From assembly GCA_900545865.1 (NCBI GenBank), contig URAN01000002.1, forward strand, positions 62,001 to 126,000: DNA of 64,000 bases, written 5' to 3'. This stretch comes from an uncultured Eubacteriales bacterium. Its GTDB lineage: Bacteria > Bacillota > Clostridia > Monoglobales > Monoglobaceae. Position 1 is the stretch's first letter. Each line of letters opens with the position of its first letter. A program made the position numbers and the translations under genes. The notes below the pieces were generated by a model. The model saw nothing but the letters and a program-made list of their open reading frames with translations. It was not told the DNA's origin and did not search any database. Positions 8,352-15,540 of the stretch are shown here, piece after piece.

Positions 8352-9035
8352 TTAATGTATAAAAAGTCCGATAATATTCGAGTAAAAGCTTATAACCGCG
8401 CTTTGGCACATATTCAAAAAGCTGTTAAAAATCGGCGTATTGATCAGAATTATCAAAATGATAAAGCCATAGCGCTCATAGTCCATAAGTTTAAAATATG
8501 TCCTCTCGGGCAGGATTGCCGTCAGAACCTTTGACCCGTCAAGCGGCGGAACCGGAATAAGGTTAAACAGTCCCAAACCGAGATTTATCATTATCATATA
8601 ATAAGCAAGCTCATAAAACACCGATGCCAGCGTGAACCCGAACGATGCCGATGAAAACCTTAATCCGCCGAGCAGGGTATATATAACCATTGCTATAAAT
8701 GCGAGCAAAAAGTTGGAAAACGGCCCTGCAAGAGCAGTCAAAATCATTCCGCCTTTTTTGTTTTTAAAGTTCCACGGATTAACGGGAACGGGTTTTGCCC
8801 AGCCGAATCCGAACAGAAACAGGCATATTGCACCGAACGGATCCAAATGCGCAAGCGGATTGAGCGAAAGCCGCCCCGAATATTTCGCTGTTTTGTCACC
8901 AACCGCATAAGCCGCAAGTCCGTGCGAAAACTCATGAACGGAAAGCGAAAACAAAACGCAAAACGCCAATATCAGTATATAAGTCAGTTTTTGTCCCATA
9001 GACAAAGAACTTTGATTCAGTATTCTAAAAAGCAT
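8352..9035 (-). CDS. Site-2 protease family (M50) membrane metalloprotease
   Basis: 227 residues, several membrane segments. The zinc motif HEFSH is at residues 34-38 inside the first long hydrophobic region, and the second metal ligand motif appears in NLIPVPPLDGSKV near residue 170. This is the short, core-only form of M50 proteases (no PDZ domain), widespread in Firmicutes next to lysA and scpAB. Such enzymes cut membrane-embedded substrates; the substrate here is unknown. GGAGG lies 6 bases before the ATG, and lysA ends 27 bases upstream. Confidence 0.92.
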   Translation of the reverse strand: MLFRILNQSSLSMGQKLTYILILAFCVLFSLSVHEFSHGLAAYAVGDKTAKYSGRLSLNPLAHLDPFGAICLFLFGFGWAKPVPVNPWNFKNKKGGMILTALAGPFSNFLLAFIAMVIYTLLGGLRFSSASFGFTLASVFYELAYYMIMINLGLGLFNLIPVPPLDGSKVLTAILPERTYFKLMDYERYGFIILIILINTPIFNSFLNMCQSAVISFYSNIIGLFIH

Positions 9036-9062
9036 GATTATCCTCCGCTTTATCCGATATTT

Positions 9063-10364
9063 TTACATATCACAAATTATCATATCTTCGTATGTTTCGC
9101 GGCGAACGGCAACCTTTGCCTTTCCGTCTTTTACCATAATTACGGGAGGACGGGGAATCCTGTTATAGTTGCTCGCCATCGAATAGTTATACGCACCCGT
9201 TGAAAGCACAGCAACAATTTCGCCCGTCTTAAATTCGGATGTGTGCATATTCTCACCGATAAGGTCACCCGATTCACAGCACTTACCCGCAAGGGTAATC
9301 ACTCTGTCACACGGTGCCTCGGGATTCTCAACGGATACAGCCGTATATGCCGATTGATAAAGAATGTATCTCGGGTTATCACCCATTCCTCCGTCAATCG
9401 ACACGTAAGTTCTGATGCCCGGAATTTCTTTTATCGTTCCGACCGTATAAAGAGTCAAGCCTGCCTCAGCCACTATCGAACGCCCGGGTTCAACAACAAT
9501 AAACGGAAGGTCTATGCCGCGTTCGTTCGCGACCCTCTTTACAACAACCGATACGGCACGCATATATTCGCCATAGTCAATCGGGGTATCGTCCTCGGTA
9601 TACTTGATTCCGAAACCGCCGCCGAGGTCAAGCTCGTTCACCTCAACGCCGTATTTTTCTTTCATATCGGCGATAAAGTTCATCATTATTTCAGCCGCAA
9701 GTTCAAACGGAGCAAGCTCAAAAATCTGTGAACCTATGTGACAGTGAAAGCCGATAACCGAAATATTCTTTTTGGATGCGGCAAGCGCGGTAATCTCATC
9801 AGCCTCACCCGTTTCGAGGATTGCGCCGAATTTTGAATCAATCTGACCCGTTTTTATAAATTCGTGGGTATGTGCGTCAACACCAGGGGTTATTCTTATC
9901 ATTACGTTTGCGACAACGCCGAGCCTTGCCGCCGTTTCATCGATACGTTCGAGTTCCAACGCGTTGTCAACAACTATTCTGCCGACCTTGTTTTTAAGCG
10001 CGTATTCAATCTCATCGGGGGTTTTGTTATTACCGTGAAAGTACAGCTTGTCCGCCGGGAATCCTGCCGCCAGAGCAGTATAAATCTCACCGCCCGACAC
10101 GACATCCGCACCCATACCTTCTTCGGCTATAACCCTATACATATACTTACAGGACAGAGCTTTGCTCGCATAAATCGCAAGACCCTTGCCGCCGTAATAC
10201 TCTTTTATGGAATTAACATACGCACGACAATTCTCTCTAACCGTTTTTTCGTCAATCACATATGCCGGTGTTCCGAATTCCGATGCAATATCGGTCAAAT
10301 CACAACCGCCCATACTGAGATTGCCTTTCTCATTCACATTTAAGCATTTCATAACCTGCTGCAT
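9063..10364 (-). CDS. lysA: Diaminopimelate decarboxylase
   Basis: 433 residues. Converts meso-diaminopimelate to L-lysine with pyridoxal phosphate, the last step of lysine synthesis. The PLP lysine lies in YASKALS (K68), the phosphate-binding glycine loop is DLGGGFGIKY, and the substrate motifs EPGRSIVAEAG and GKCCESGD are intact; the catalytic Cys is in the last of these. GGAGGAG lies 6 bases ahead of the start and a consensus promoter at 10431-10459. First gene of a six-gene - strand operon ending with ytfJ. Confidence 0.96.
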   Translation of the reverse strand: MQQVMKCLNVNEKGNLSMGGCDLTDIASEFGTPAYVIDEKTVRENCRAYVNSIKEYYGGKGLAIYASKALSCKYMYRVIAEEGMGADVVSGGEIYTALAAGFPADKLYFHGNNKTPDEIEYALKNKVGRIVVDNALELERIDETAARLGVVANVMIRITPGVDAHTHEFIKTGQIDSKFGAILETGEADEITALAASKKNISVIGFHCHIGSQIFELAPFELAAEIMMNFIADMKEKYGVEVNELDLGGGFGIKYTEDDTPIDYGEYMRAVSVVVKRVANERGIDLPFIVVEPGRSIVAEAGLTLYTVGTIKEIPGIRTYVSIDGGMGDNPRYILYQSAYTAVSVENPEAPCDRVITLAGKCCESGDLIGENMHTSEFKTGEIVAVLSTGAYNYSMASNYNRIPRPPVIMVKDGKAKVAVRRETYEDMIICDM

Positions 10365-10430
10365 TCAAATCTCCTCCTGTGCTTATAAAACGTATTTTAT
10401 CAATAGTACCAATATATACATACTTATTTA

Positions 10431-10459
10431 ATTTTACCATACTCAGACGATTTTGTCAA
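10431..10459 (-). promoter_or_regulatory. Sigma-A-type promoter for the lysA operon
   Basis: On the - strand TTGACA (10459-10454) and TAAAAT (10436-10431) are 17 bases apart, 67 bases before the lysA start. Confidence 0.8.
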
Positions 10460-10655
10460 ACCCATTTTCTCAATAATACGTTTTTGAATGAATAAACAGA
10501 TTATGAATAAAATATATATTTGTAGGTACGGTCTCCGCAGCCGCTGTTGTCGGTTTATTTCAGCTATGCCTGTATTGGAATTTTATAAAGCAGCCGCAAC
10601 AGATAACCGATATAGTTTTAGGAATAACGCAAAACAATTATCTTGGTGATAAAAC
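10460..10655 (+). other. Non-coding stretch with decayed coding debris
   Basis: Between the lysA promoter and the relict fic promoter no intact gene is visible. A short + strand frame (about 10525-10660, reading VGTVSAAVVGLFQL...) is open but without start signals. The segment around 10613-10640 (TTAGGAATAACGC...) recurs in diverged form near 14577 and 15442, so the stretch is part of the local duplication that also carries fic. Confidence 0.4.
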
Positions 10656-10684
10656 TTGATTTTATTCCCAAAATGTGATATACT
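10656..10684 (+). promoter_or_regulatory. Promoter of the deleted fic copy
   Basis: TTGATT (10656-10661), 17 bases, TATACT (10679-10684). It matches the promoter of the intact fic at 15483-15511 almost base for base, showing that promoter and gene were duplicated together. Confidence 0.65.
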
Positions 10685-10753
10685 ATACTCAGCAACCCGA
10701 AAGAGATTTTATAACTATTTGCACCGACTCAGGGCGGCGGAACGGAGATTATT

Positions 10754-11021
10754 ATGGAATATATTAAGGTTTCACAAGCGGCGGAAAAGTGGGGACTCTC
10801 ACCCATTTATCGACGGCAACGGCAGAACGGGAAGGTTACTGCTTAACCTTGACCTTATCCAAAACGGCTATCCCGCAATCAATGTGAAATTCACCGACAG
10901 AAAAAATTACTACGCTGCATTTGATAATTTTTACAAAAATAACAATGCCGAACCGATGACAGAACTCGTGGCAAAATATGTAACTGAACAAATGGAACAG
11001 TATTTAAAAATATTGGAATAA
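10754..11021 (+). pseudogene. Fic-family gene with internal deletion
   Basis: The first 17 codons (MEYIKVSQAAEKWGLSP) equal the start of the intact fic at 15541, then the sequence jumps to the Fic core HPFIDGNGRTGR and runs to the normal C terminus. Relative to the intact copy about 650 bases are missing (equivalent of 15591-16240). The join falls in TCACC, which is present at both ends in the intact gene, so slippage or recombination at a 5-base microhomology is likely. The loss is not a multiple of three: translation from the original ATG shifts frame and stops after 30 codons. The core could only be read from the other frame. Non-functional. Confidence 0.85.
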
Positions 11022-11153
11022 TCCTATGATACACATAGTCAAACAGCCGCAAGAAAAAAAGCGCGGAAAACACACATCCTGTACTATACAAAAAACATTT
11101 TGCATATAATGAACCAAAGACCGCAATTATTTGCGAAACGGGAGGCATTATAT

Positions 11154-11300
11154 GTGAGATGTTATATCGAAGAGAGAACTGTTGAACTTGCGAATTATAT
11201 CATAAAGAACAAATGTACCGTCCGCGAGGCGGCTCGAAAATTCGGAATTTCAAAATCCACCGTACATAGGGTTGTAACAAGGCAGAAACTTTTTATATAG
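11154..11300 (+). pseudogene. Truncated SpoIIID-like regulator, copy A
   Basis: 48 residues from GTG 11154, which has GGGAGG 8 bases upstream. The start (M)RCYIEERTVELANYII and helix-turn-helix VREAARKFGISKSTVH match the N-terminal half of SpoIIID, the mother-cell sporulation regulator of about 80-95 residues. After the second helix the reading changes to RVVTRQKLFI and stops, so the basic C-terminal region that helps bind DNA is absent. A near-identical copy is at 14977-15123. Either a twice-copied 5' fragment or a retained miniature HTH protein; the conserved start signals and leader keep the second option open. The leader (from 11074) is also shared. Confidence 0.65.
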
Positions 11301-11328
11301 AAGTGGCGTAACATTAAAAATTCACACA

Positions 11329-11352
11329 CCCATTAAGCAGTCACCTGCTTTC
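11329..11352. repeat. 24-bp direct repeat, left copy
   Basis: CCCATTAAGCAGTCACCTGC plus TTTC here is repeated exactly at 12344-12367, where it forms the end of the DUF4417 gene and the start of the toxin frame. The two copies flank the toxin-immunity cassette. Confidence 0.85.
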
Positions 11353-11373
11353 CGGATCCGGAAAGCAGGTGAC
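11340..11373. repeat. 34-bp perfect palindrome
   Basis: GTCACCTGCTTTCCGGA and its exact reverse complement meet at a GGATCC centre. It overlaps the left 24-bp repeat. It lies downstream of the immunity gene, so it could act as terminator on the - strand, but no U-run follows there. Confidence 0.7.
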
Positions 11374-11423
11374 AAAAAATCAGTGTTGTTATAATTATTC
11401 TAATATGTATATTATTTTAAAAA

Positions 11424-11789
11424 TTACCTCTCTAAATCCTGTATAATTTCTTTAACTAAATCCAAAGTATGCGATCCGGCAAATTGAATAAAATACTTAT
11501 TGTTCGCGTCCTCATCAAAAAGCAATGATTCAATAACACTAAAAGCTACTACTTCATTTGCATACTCATCATTCAGTTCAAGCAGCCTTTCAATAAAATC
11601 AAATATTTTAGTCAATTTTTGTTTATTATTACTGCATATTTGAGCTTTTATGAACGGAACAAACACATCTGCGTAAACAACATGCGATCCGGTTTCATCA
11701 CCATCCTGCCAAGATGTTTCCTCGAAATATGCGTCTTGAATTTCCGGAAAAGCTTTTATTAATTTTAAATTAAGTTCCTTGCTTGTCAT
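11424..11789 (-). CDS. Putative immunity protein for the adjacent toxin domain
   Basis: 121 residues from the ATG at 11789 (an ATG one codon earlier at 11792 is too close to the GGAGG site). Small acidic cytoplasmic protein; the N-terminal stretch FEETSWQDGDETGSHVVYAD with an acid-Trp-Gln-acid pattern resembles immunity-type proteins (DUF7674-like) found after polymorphic toxins, though I assign the family only tentatively. Its ribosome-binding site lies within the end of the toxin-domain frame and the start overlaps the toxin stop, the classic translational coupling of toxin-immunity pairs. It appears intact even though the toxin is broken. Confidence 0.6.
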   Translation of the reverse strand: MTSKELNLKLIKAFPEIQDAYFEETSWQDGDETGSHVVYADVFVPFIKAQICSNNKQKLTKIFDFIERLLELNDEYANEVVAFSVIESLLFDEDANNKYFIQFAGSHTLDLVKEIIQDLER

Positions 11790-12348
11790 CATTTACCTCC
11801 TAAAGCACGCTTTAAATCTCTTATTAAGTCTTCAACTATTTTTCTTTCCTGTTTAGTAAGATTTTCTCGCTGAGAAATCCTTTCAAGATTCTTTAATCTT
11901 TCTGCCCCTTTTTGAATATGCGATTTACCTCCAACAAGTTGACCCGTTTTAATTTCGTGTCGTATGGCATCTGCTAAACCGCCATCTCCAATCTTTGCAC
12001 CCGGTCGATAAATTTCTTTTATTGTATTCTTTAGTTTTGTGTTGAAACTTTGTTTAATAATTTTGTTCCTTTAGAACTTCTGCTTGCAACCTTAGCGGCA
12101 TCTACCGCTTTATTCGCCACTTTAGCAAGCTTTGCCGTGTCTGCAAACTCGCCGATAAAAGGAATTATGCCAACAGCGTCAAGTCCCGCCGATAAAAAGT
12201 CGCCGCGTGCCAAATCAACAGGTATTGATGCCAAATCGGTAAATGTGTCAAGTCCCGGAATTAACGATGCAATCGCTAAAAAATCACTTAAAGCATCTAA
12301 TGCATTGCCTTTTGTGTTTCCAAAATCTCCTGATACGCTTCCTCCCAT
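11789..12348 (-). pseudogene. Orphan polymorphic-toxin tip (pretoxin plus toxin domain), frameshifted
   Basis: Two frames make up one product. From ATG 12348, 105 codons encode a pretoxin-type linker (SLIPGLDTFTDLASIPVDLA, then GIIPFIGEFADTAKLAK) and stop at 12031. In another frame the - strand continues without stop from about 12045 to TGA 11791-11789 and encodes a typical C-terminal toxin domain: KEIYRPGAKIGDGGLADAIR, GQLVGGKSHIQKG and a helical end DLIRDLKRALGGK. A one-base shift near 12035-12050 would rejoin them. The usual long N-terminal delivery part is missing; the first codons lie exactly in the 24-bp repeat, directly after the DUF4417 stop (TAATG). Domain identity is by pattern; nuclease activity is an inference. 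Confidence 0.7.
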
Positions 12349-12367
12349 TAAGCAGTCACCTGCTTTC
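12344..12367. repeat. 24-bp direct repeat, right copy
   Basis: Exact match to 11329-11352. On the - strand it encodes the last residues of the DUF4417 protein (KQVTA, stop) and the ATG of the toxin frame. Confidence 0.85.
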
Positions 12368-13013
12368 TGGCCTTTGAAAACTCACTTTCAAAAGCTATGA
12401 TGTCAATTCCCATATCCATGTACGGTTTGAATATGCTGTCAGGTGCGCTGCCATACACTATTATGGTTTTAGGCGAGAGTTTTTGTACCATACGAGCCAG
12501 ACCTATTTTGAAAAAGATTTTATCCTCTTTGCGTCTAATACATCCGTGTGTACCTACTGCGACAGTTTTATATTCTTCTACCGCGTCAAAACAAAAAGAG
12601 AATGTTCTTTCGTCTCCAAATCTAACATTAGGTATAATTTCAACTCCGTTATTCTGCAGCCAAACGGCTATTGCTCTTCCCCTATATGTATTCCACATTT
12701 GCATACAAAGCGGCATATTTCGATACAAGCTGAAGTCCGGCGAAATGATGCCCTTAAACTTTTTGAGTTTCGCAAGGTACTGCTTGGGATTATGCCATAA
12801 GCGTTCAAATTTTACATCATGCTCATAAAACATAACCCAGCAGTCAAAATCATTCCACGCTTTTGCCATTGCCTTTGAAAATGTTATAACTCTGTCAGGC
12901 AATTGACTGCTTGTTCTAATTTTAGGCAACTCAAAATAACCATCATAGTCGGCTTTTTCTACCAAAAACGAATGAAACACATCATAATTGTTATTAAATT
13001 GTACATCTGTCAT
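12348..13013 (-). CDS. DUF4417 domain protein
   Basis: 221 residues from ATG 13013, which has GGAGG 10 bases upstream; an in-frame upstream ATG at 13037 precedes that site and is unlikely. The conserved core includes VITFSKAMAKAWNDFDCWV, the ISPDFSLYRNMP motif and IPNVRFGDERTF with a late TIIVYGS. DUF4417 proteins are typical of phages, conjugative elements and other mobile DNA in Firmicutes; their biochemical role is unknown. Its stop overlaps the start of the toxin-tip frame. Upstream lie strong hairpins (13091-13190) and the ATPase gene on the same strand. Confidence 0.85.
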   Translation of the reverse strand: MTDVQFNNNYDVFHSFLVEKADYDGYFELPKIRTSSQLPDRVITFSKAMAKAWNDFDCWVMFYEHDVKFERLWHNPKQYLAKLKKFKGIISPDFSLYRNMPLCMQMWNTYRGRAIAVWLQNNGVEIIPNVRFGDERTFSFCFDAVEEYKTVAVGTHGCIRRKEDKIFFKIGLARMVQKLSPKTIIVYGSAPDSIFKPYMDMGIDIIAFESEFSKARKQVTA

Positions 13014-13090
13014 AAAGTATATTACCTCCGTAAACATAAAAAATTGTAGAAACCATAAAAAATTTCCTCCAAACTCTTGATTTTTGTTTA

Positions 13091-13190
13091 CGGATATGCT
13101 AAACTATACTTGTTCAGACAGGTATGTGTTTAGCATATCCGGGATGAAACACATTATTAAACTGCGCCAACAGTTTTTCTAATGTGTTTT
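13091..13190. other. Pair of strong stem-loops in the DUF4417/ATPase spacer
   Basis: Stem one: 14 perfect pairs (13091-13104 with 13128-13141). Stem two: AAACACATTA 13147-13156 pairs with 13180-13189 and encloses a second helix AAACTG/CAGTTT around CGCCAA, followed on the + strand by a T-rich run. Either overlapping terminators or a structured leader RNA of the DUF4417 gene. Confidence 0.55.
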
Positions 13191-13244
13191 TTCTTTTTGC
13201 CCAAAACAATCAATTGACATCACCCCTTTACCAAATTTTTTAAA

Positions 13245-14360
13245 TTATTCTTTGCACTTTTCAAACTCATTGGCACGATATAATTTTTCTATATTGTGCG
13301 CCTCTCTTAATTCCCGTTTTGTAAGGCTGCATAAATTGTTAATGTTTCCGTTTTCAATCACATAAGCGCAATCGGGTCTTGTACAATCGGTGTGTAATAA
13401 TGTTACATTGTGTGTTGTAACCATAGATTGCATATTGTCAAAGCTCTGAATTATTAAAAGGATTTTTTCAGAAAGTTCATGGTGATAATATGCGTCAAAT
13501 TCATCTATTACAAGAAAGGTAAGTTTGTCAAATTCTATAAACCAGCAATAAAACAGCATAAGAGTTCTGGTGCCCGAGGAGGCTATGGACTCAAACTCGA
13601 CAACATTATCATTTTCAAACTTAGCACCGATTGTAAGTGCGCCGCTCATTGGTTTCAGCGGTACAAGCGTGTAATTGAGTCCCATATCATTAATAAATGC
13701 GTTAAAATCCTCGAGTCTGTCATTGTTAAGAATAATCTCATTTAATTTTTCGCTGCCGAGTTTATAACCAATATATTTATTAGCGTCTCTTAAACTCCTG
13801 AAATATAACATTCCGCTTACAAACTTCATAATTTTGCTTATAATCGAATTTTCGTCTTGTATAGTATTGTTATAGATATACTTAACAACCGATAATTGTT
13901 TTTGAAGTCCTTTTGTTCTTAAATTTTCCGCACCGGGAATTTTTATAAAATTGTCCTTTTCATCTATAAAATTATGAACAAGCATTTTTTTGCCGTTTAC
14001 AGCTATTGCTTCAAGCAATAAAGTTGTTAAATTAGCCTTACAATAAGTATATATAACCTCATCTTTACCGAACTGAAAAACATATGTAAACGTCGCAAAT
14101 TTGTCTTCGTTTCCGACATATGTATATAAGTGTTGAGGAACATCATCTTTTTCTGCGTCAAGCAAGTGGGCTGTTATATCAACAACGGCGGTACACAAGC
14201 TTGATTTTCCCGAACCGTTTTTGCCAAAAACAACGGACTTCTTAGCAATCTTATTATCAACTAAATTTTTACGAAAGCCATAATCGCGAGTGTCCGATAA
14301 GTTCCATAAAAGAATATCTTTAAATCCTCTGTAATTTTCAACCTGAAATTTTTTAAGCAT
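13245..14360 (-). CDS. AAA (OLD/RecF-like) ATP-binding protein
   Basis: 371 residues from ATG 14360 with AAGGAG 8 bases upstream (a TTG two codons earlier is also in frame). N-terminal FQVENYRGFKD is the typical opening of RecF/OLD-like ATPases, Walker A is GKNGSGKSS (46-54) and Walker B LTFLVIDEFDAYYHHEL is near residue 285, followed by a TTHN switch motif. Such single-gene ATPases (AAA_15/AAA_21 type) are frequent in abortive-infection and other phage-defence settings, but no toxin partner with a recognised domain follows, only the DUF4417 gene. It has a near-perfect promoter of its own. Function inferred from the family only. Confidence 0.85.
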   Translation of the reverse strand: MLKKFQVENYRGFKDILLWNLSDTRDYGFRKNLVDNKIAKKSVVFGKNGSGKSSLCTAVVDITAHLLDAEKDDVPQHLYTYVGNEDKFATFTYVFQFGKDEVIYTYCKANLTTLLLEAIAVNGKKMLVHNFIDEKDNFIKIPGAENLRTKGLQKQLSVVKYIYNNTIQDENSIISKIMKFVSGMLYFRSLRDANKYIGYKLGSEKLNEIILNNDRLEDFNAFINDMGLNYTLVPLKPMSGALTIGAKFENDNVVEFESIASSGTRTLMLFYCWFIEFDKLTFLVIDEFDAYYHHELSEKILLIIQSFDNMQSMVTTHNVTLLHTDCTRPDCAYVIENGNINNLCSLTKRELREAHNIEKLYRANEFEKCKE

Positions 14361-14383
14361 AATCAAAACTCCTTTCTGTAATA

Positions 14384-14412
14384 ATTATAACACATATCCT
14401 ACTATTTGTCAA
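14384..14412 (-). promoter_or_regulatory. Consensus promoter for the AAA ATPase gene
   Basis: On the - strand TTGACA (14412-14407), 17 bases, TATAAT (14389-14384): a perfect match to both hexamers, 24 bases before the start codon. Upstream lie two copies of a T-tract plus TACGGATR motif (14424-14439 and 14485-14501), a third being at 13083-13097, which may be operators. Confidence 0.88.
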
Positions 14413-14583
14413 GCGATTTCTGTATTTTTTTTACGGATAGCATAAATATTCCGCAAATTATTAGATTTTTATGGGGGTTGACCGCATTTTTGTTACGGAT
14501 GTTTAAAAATGATAAAACAAAACCTTGCTAAACACTTTCAAAAAATTGCATATGCGGAAATTTTGTTATCTTGGTTATTTTAG

Positions 14584-14769
14584 GAACAACACAAAGCAAT
14601 TATTTTCGTAATCAGGGTTGATTTTAATACCGAAAAGCTGATTTATCCCGAAGAAATAAAAGGCAGAGAGCGAAACGACGGCTTTGATGCTCCTGAAAAT
14701 TTTGTTGTTTTTGAGTGCGTCAATAAGCTTTTGGATAAAGGCTTTAAACAAAATGCAAAGTATTTTTGA
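14584..14769 (+). pseudogene. N-terminal remnant of a restriction-modification methylase-like gene
   Basis: The + frame reads RVDFNTEKLIYPEEIKGRER, then FVVFECVNKLLDKGFKQNAK and stops. This is the start region seen in large N6-adenine methylase/restriction fusion proteins, where such a FVVFECV-x-x-LL-x-KG block precedes the catalytic core; no core remains. The first part (TTAGGAACAACAC...) resembles the duplicated stretches before both fic copies. Identification rests on pattern memory and is moderate. Confidence 0.45.
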
Positions 14770-14857
14770 AATTATACCCAAACTTACAGACAACGGTAAT
14801 GGGAAGCATGAACTCAAAAATACTGAAACTACAGTATCGTACTAAACTCTTAATAAT

Positions 14858-14895
14858 TAACAGAAAACTTATTGCGTAACAGAAAACTTATTGCG
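14858..14895 (+). repeat. Two tandem 19-bp repeats
   Basis: TAACAGAAAACTTATTGCG occurs twice head to tail (14858-14876, 14877-14895), right at the edge of the block shared with 11074 onward. It marks the junction of the duplicated spoIIID-like segment. Confidence 0.8.
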
Positions 14896-14976
14896 CACAT
14901 CCTGTACTATACAAAAAACATTTTGCATATAATTAACCAAAGACCGCAATTATTTGCGAAACGGGAGGCATTATAT

Positions 14977-15123
14977 GTGAGATGTTATATCGAAGAGAGA
15001 ACTGTTGAACTTGCGAATTATATCATAAAGAACAAGTGTACCGTCCGCGAGGCGGCACGAAAATTCGGAATTTCGAAATCCACCGTACATACAGTTGTAA
15101 CAAGACAGAAACTTTTTATATAG
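14977..15123 (+). pseudogene. Truncated SpoIIID-like regulator, copy B
   Basis: 48 residues from GTG 14977 with GGGAGG upstream; differs from copy A (11154) at only a few bases, one changing RVV to TVV after the helix-turn-helix. It ends at the same place, so the truncation came before the duplication. Like copy A it keeps the SpoIIID N terminus and HTH and lacks the C-terminal basic region. The identical ~240-base block runs from the leader to about 20 bases past the stop. It lies about 420 bases before the intact fic, whereas copy A lies after the deleted fic. Confidence 0.65.
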
Positions 15124-15482
15124 AAGTGGCGTAATATTGCGCCTTTCAAGGATTTGCACAGTTCAAAATCTCTCTGTAACAACCGAATAGAAAATGCATA
15201 ACAGAAAATCCCAAAAACCGCTTAAAATAAGGCTTTCGGGATTTTTTACTGTTTCGTTATTGCTACATCTGTATGGGATTTTTACTTGCGTATAGCATTT
15301 GTATTTTAGCAGATGCTATGCGTTTTTTTGTAGGGTGGAAATTAGCCACACTTGCAAGGAATTTTATAAAATATACCTTACAATATACCTTACAGCAAGA
15401 TATAAAAAATTTTGTTACCTGCCCACAAAAAAATAGATATTATTTTAGGAATAATGCAGAACGATTATTTTTGCATTAAAAC
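15124..15482 (+). other. Gene-free stretch with two terminator-like hairpins
   Basis: No gene seen. A hairpin with ATCCC/GGGAT stem and T6 tail lies at about 15204-15247, and a second (ATAGCAT paired with ATGCTAT, then T7) at about 15288-15329. Both read as + strand terminators after the SpoIIID-like copy. An imperfect ATACCTTACA tandem repeat lies near 15371-15394. Confidence 0.5.
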
Positions 15483-15511
15483 TTGATTTTATTCCCGAAA
15501 TGTGATATACT
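15483..15511 (+). promoter_or_regulatory. Promoter for fic
   Basis: TTGATT (15483-15488), 17 bases, TATACT (15506-15511), 29 bases before the ATG at 15541. Confidence 0.7.
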
Positions 15512-15540
15512 ATACACAACAACCCAAAAGAGGCATTATT

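Noticed and set aside
10656..11021. Intact 121-residue Fic protein
   Set aside because: The frame begins in the promoter region and its first ~50 residues are out-of-frame readings of the true fic start; only the C-terminal core is real, so it is a deletion product.
14575..14817. 80-codon - strand frame in the fic/spoIIID gap
   Set aside because: Lies antisense to the methylase-like remnant, has no ribosome-binding site and no family likeness.
14858..14895. Start of a CRISPR array
   Set aside because: Only two directly abutting 19-bp repeats without spacers and no cas genes.
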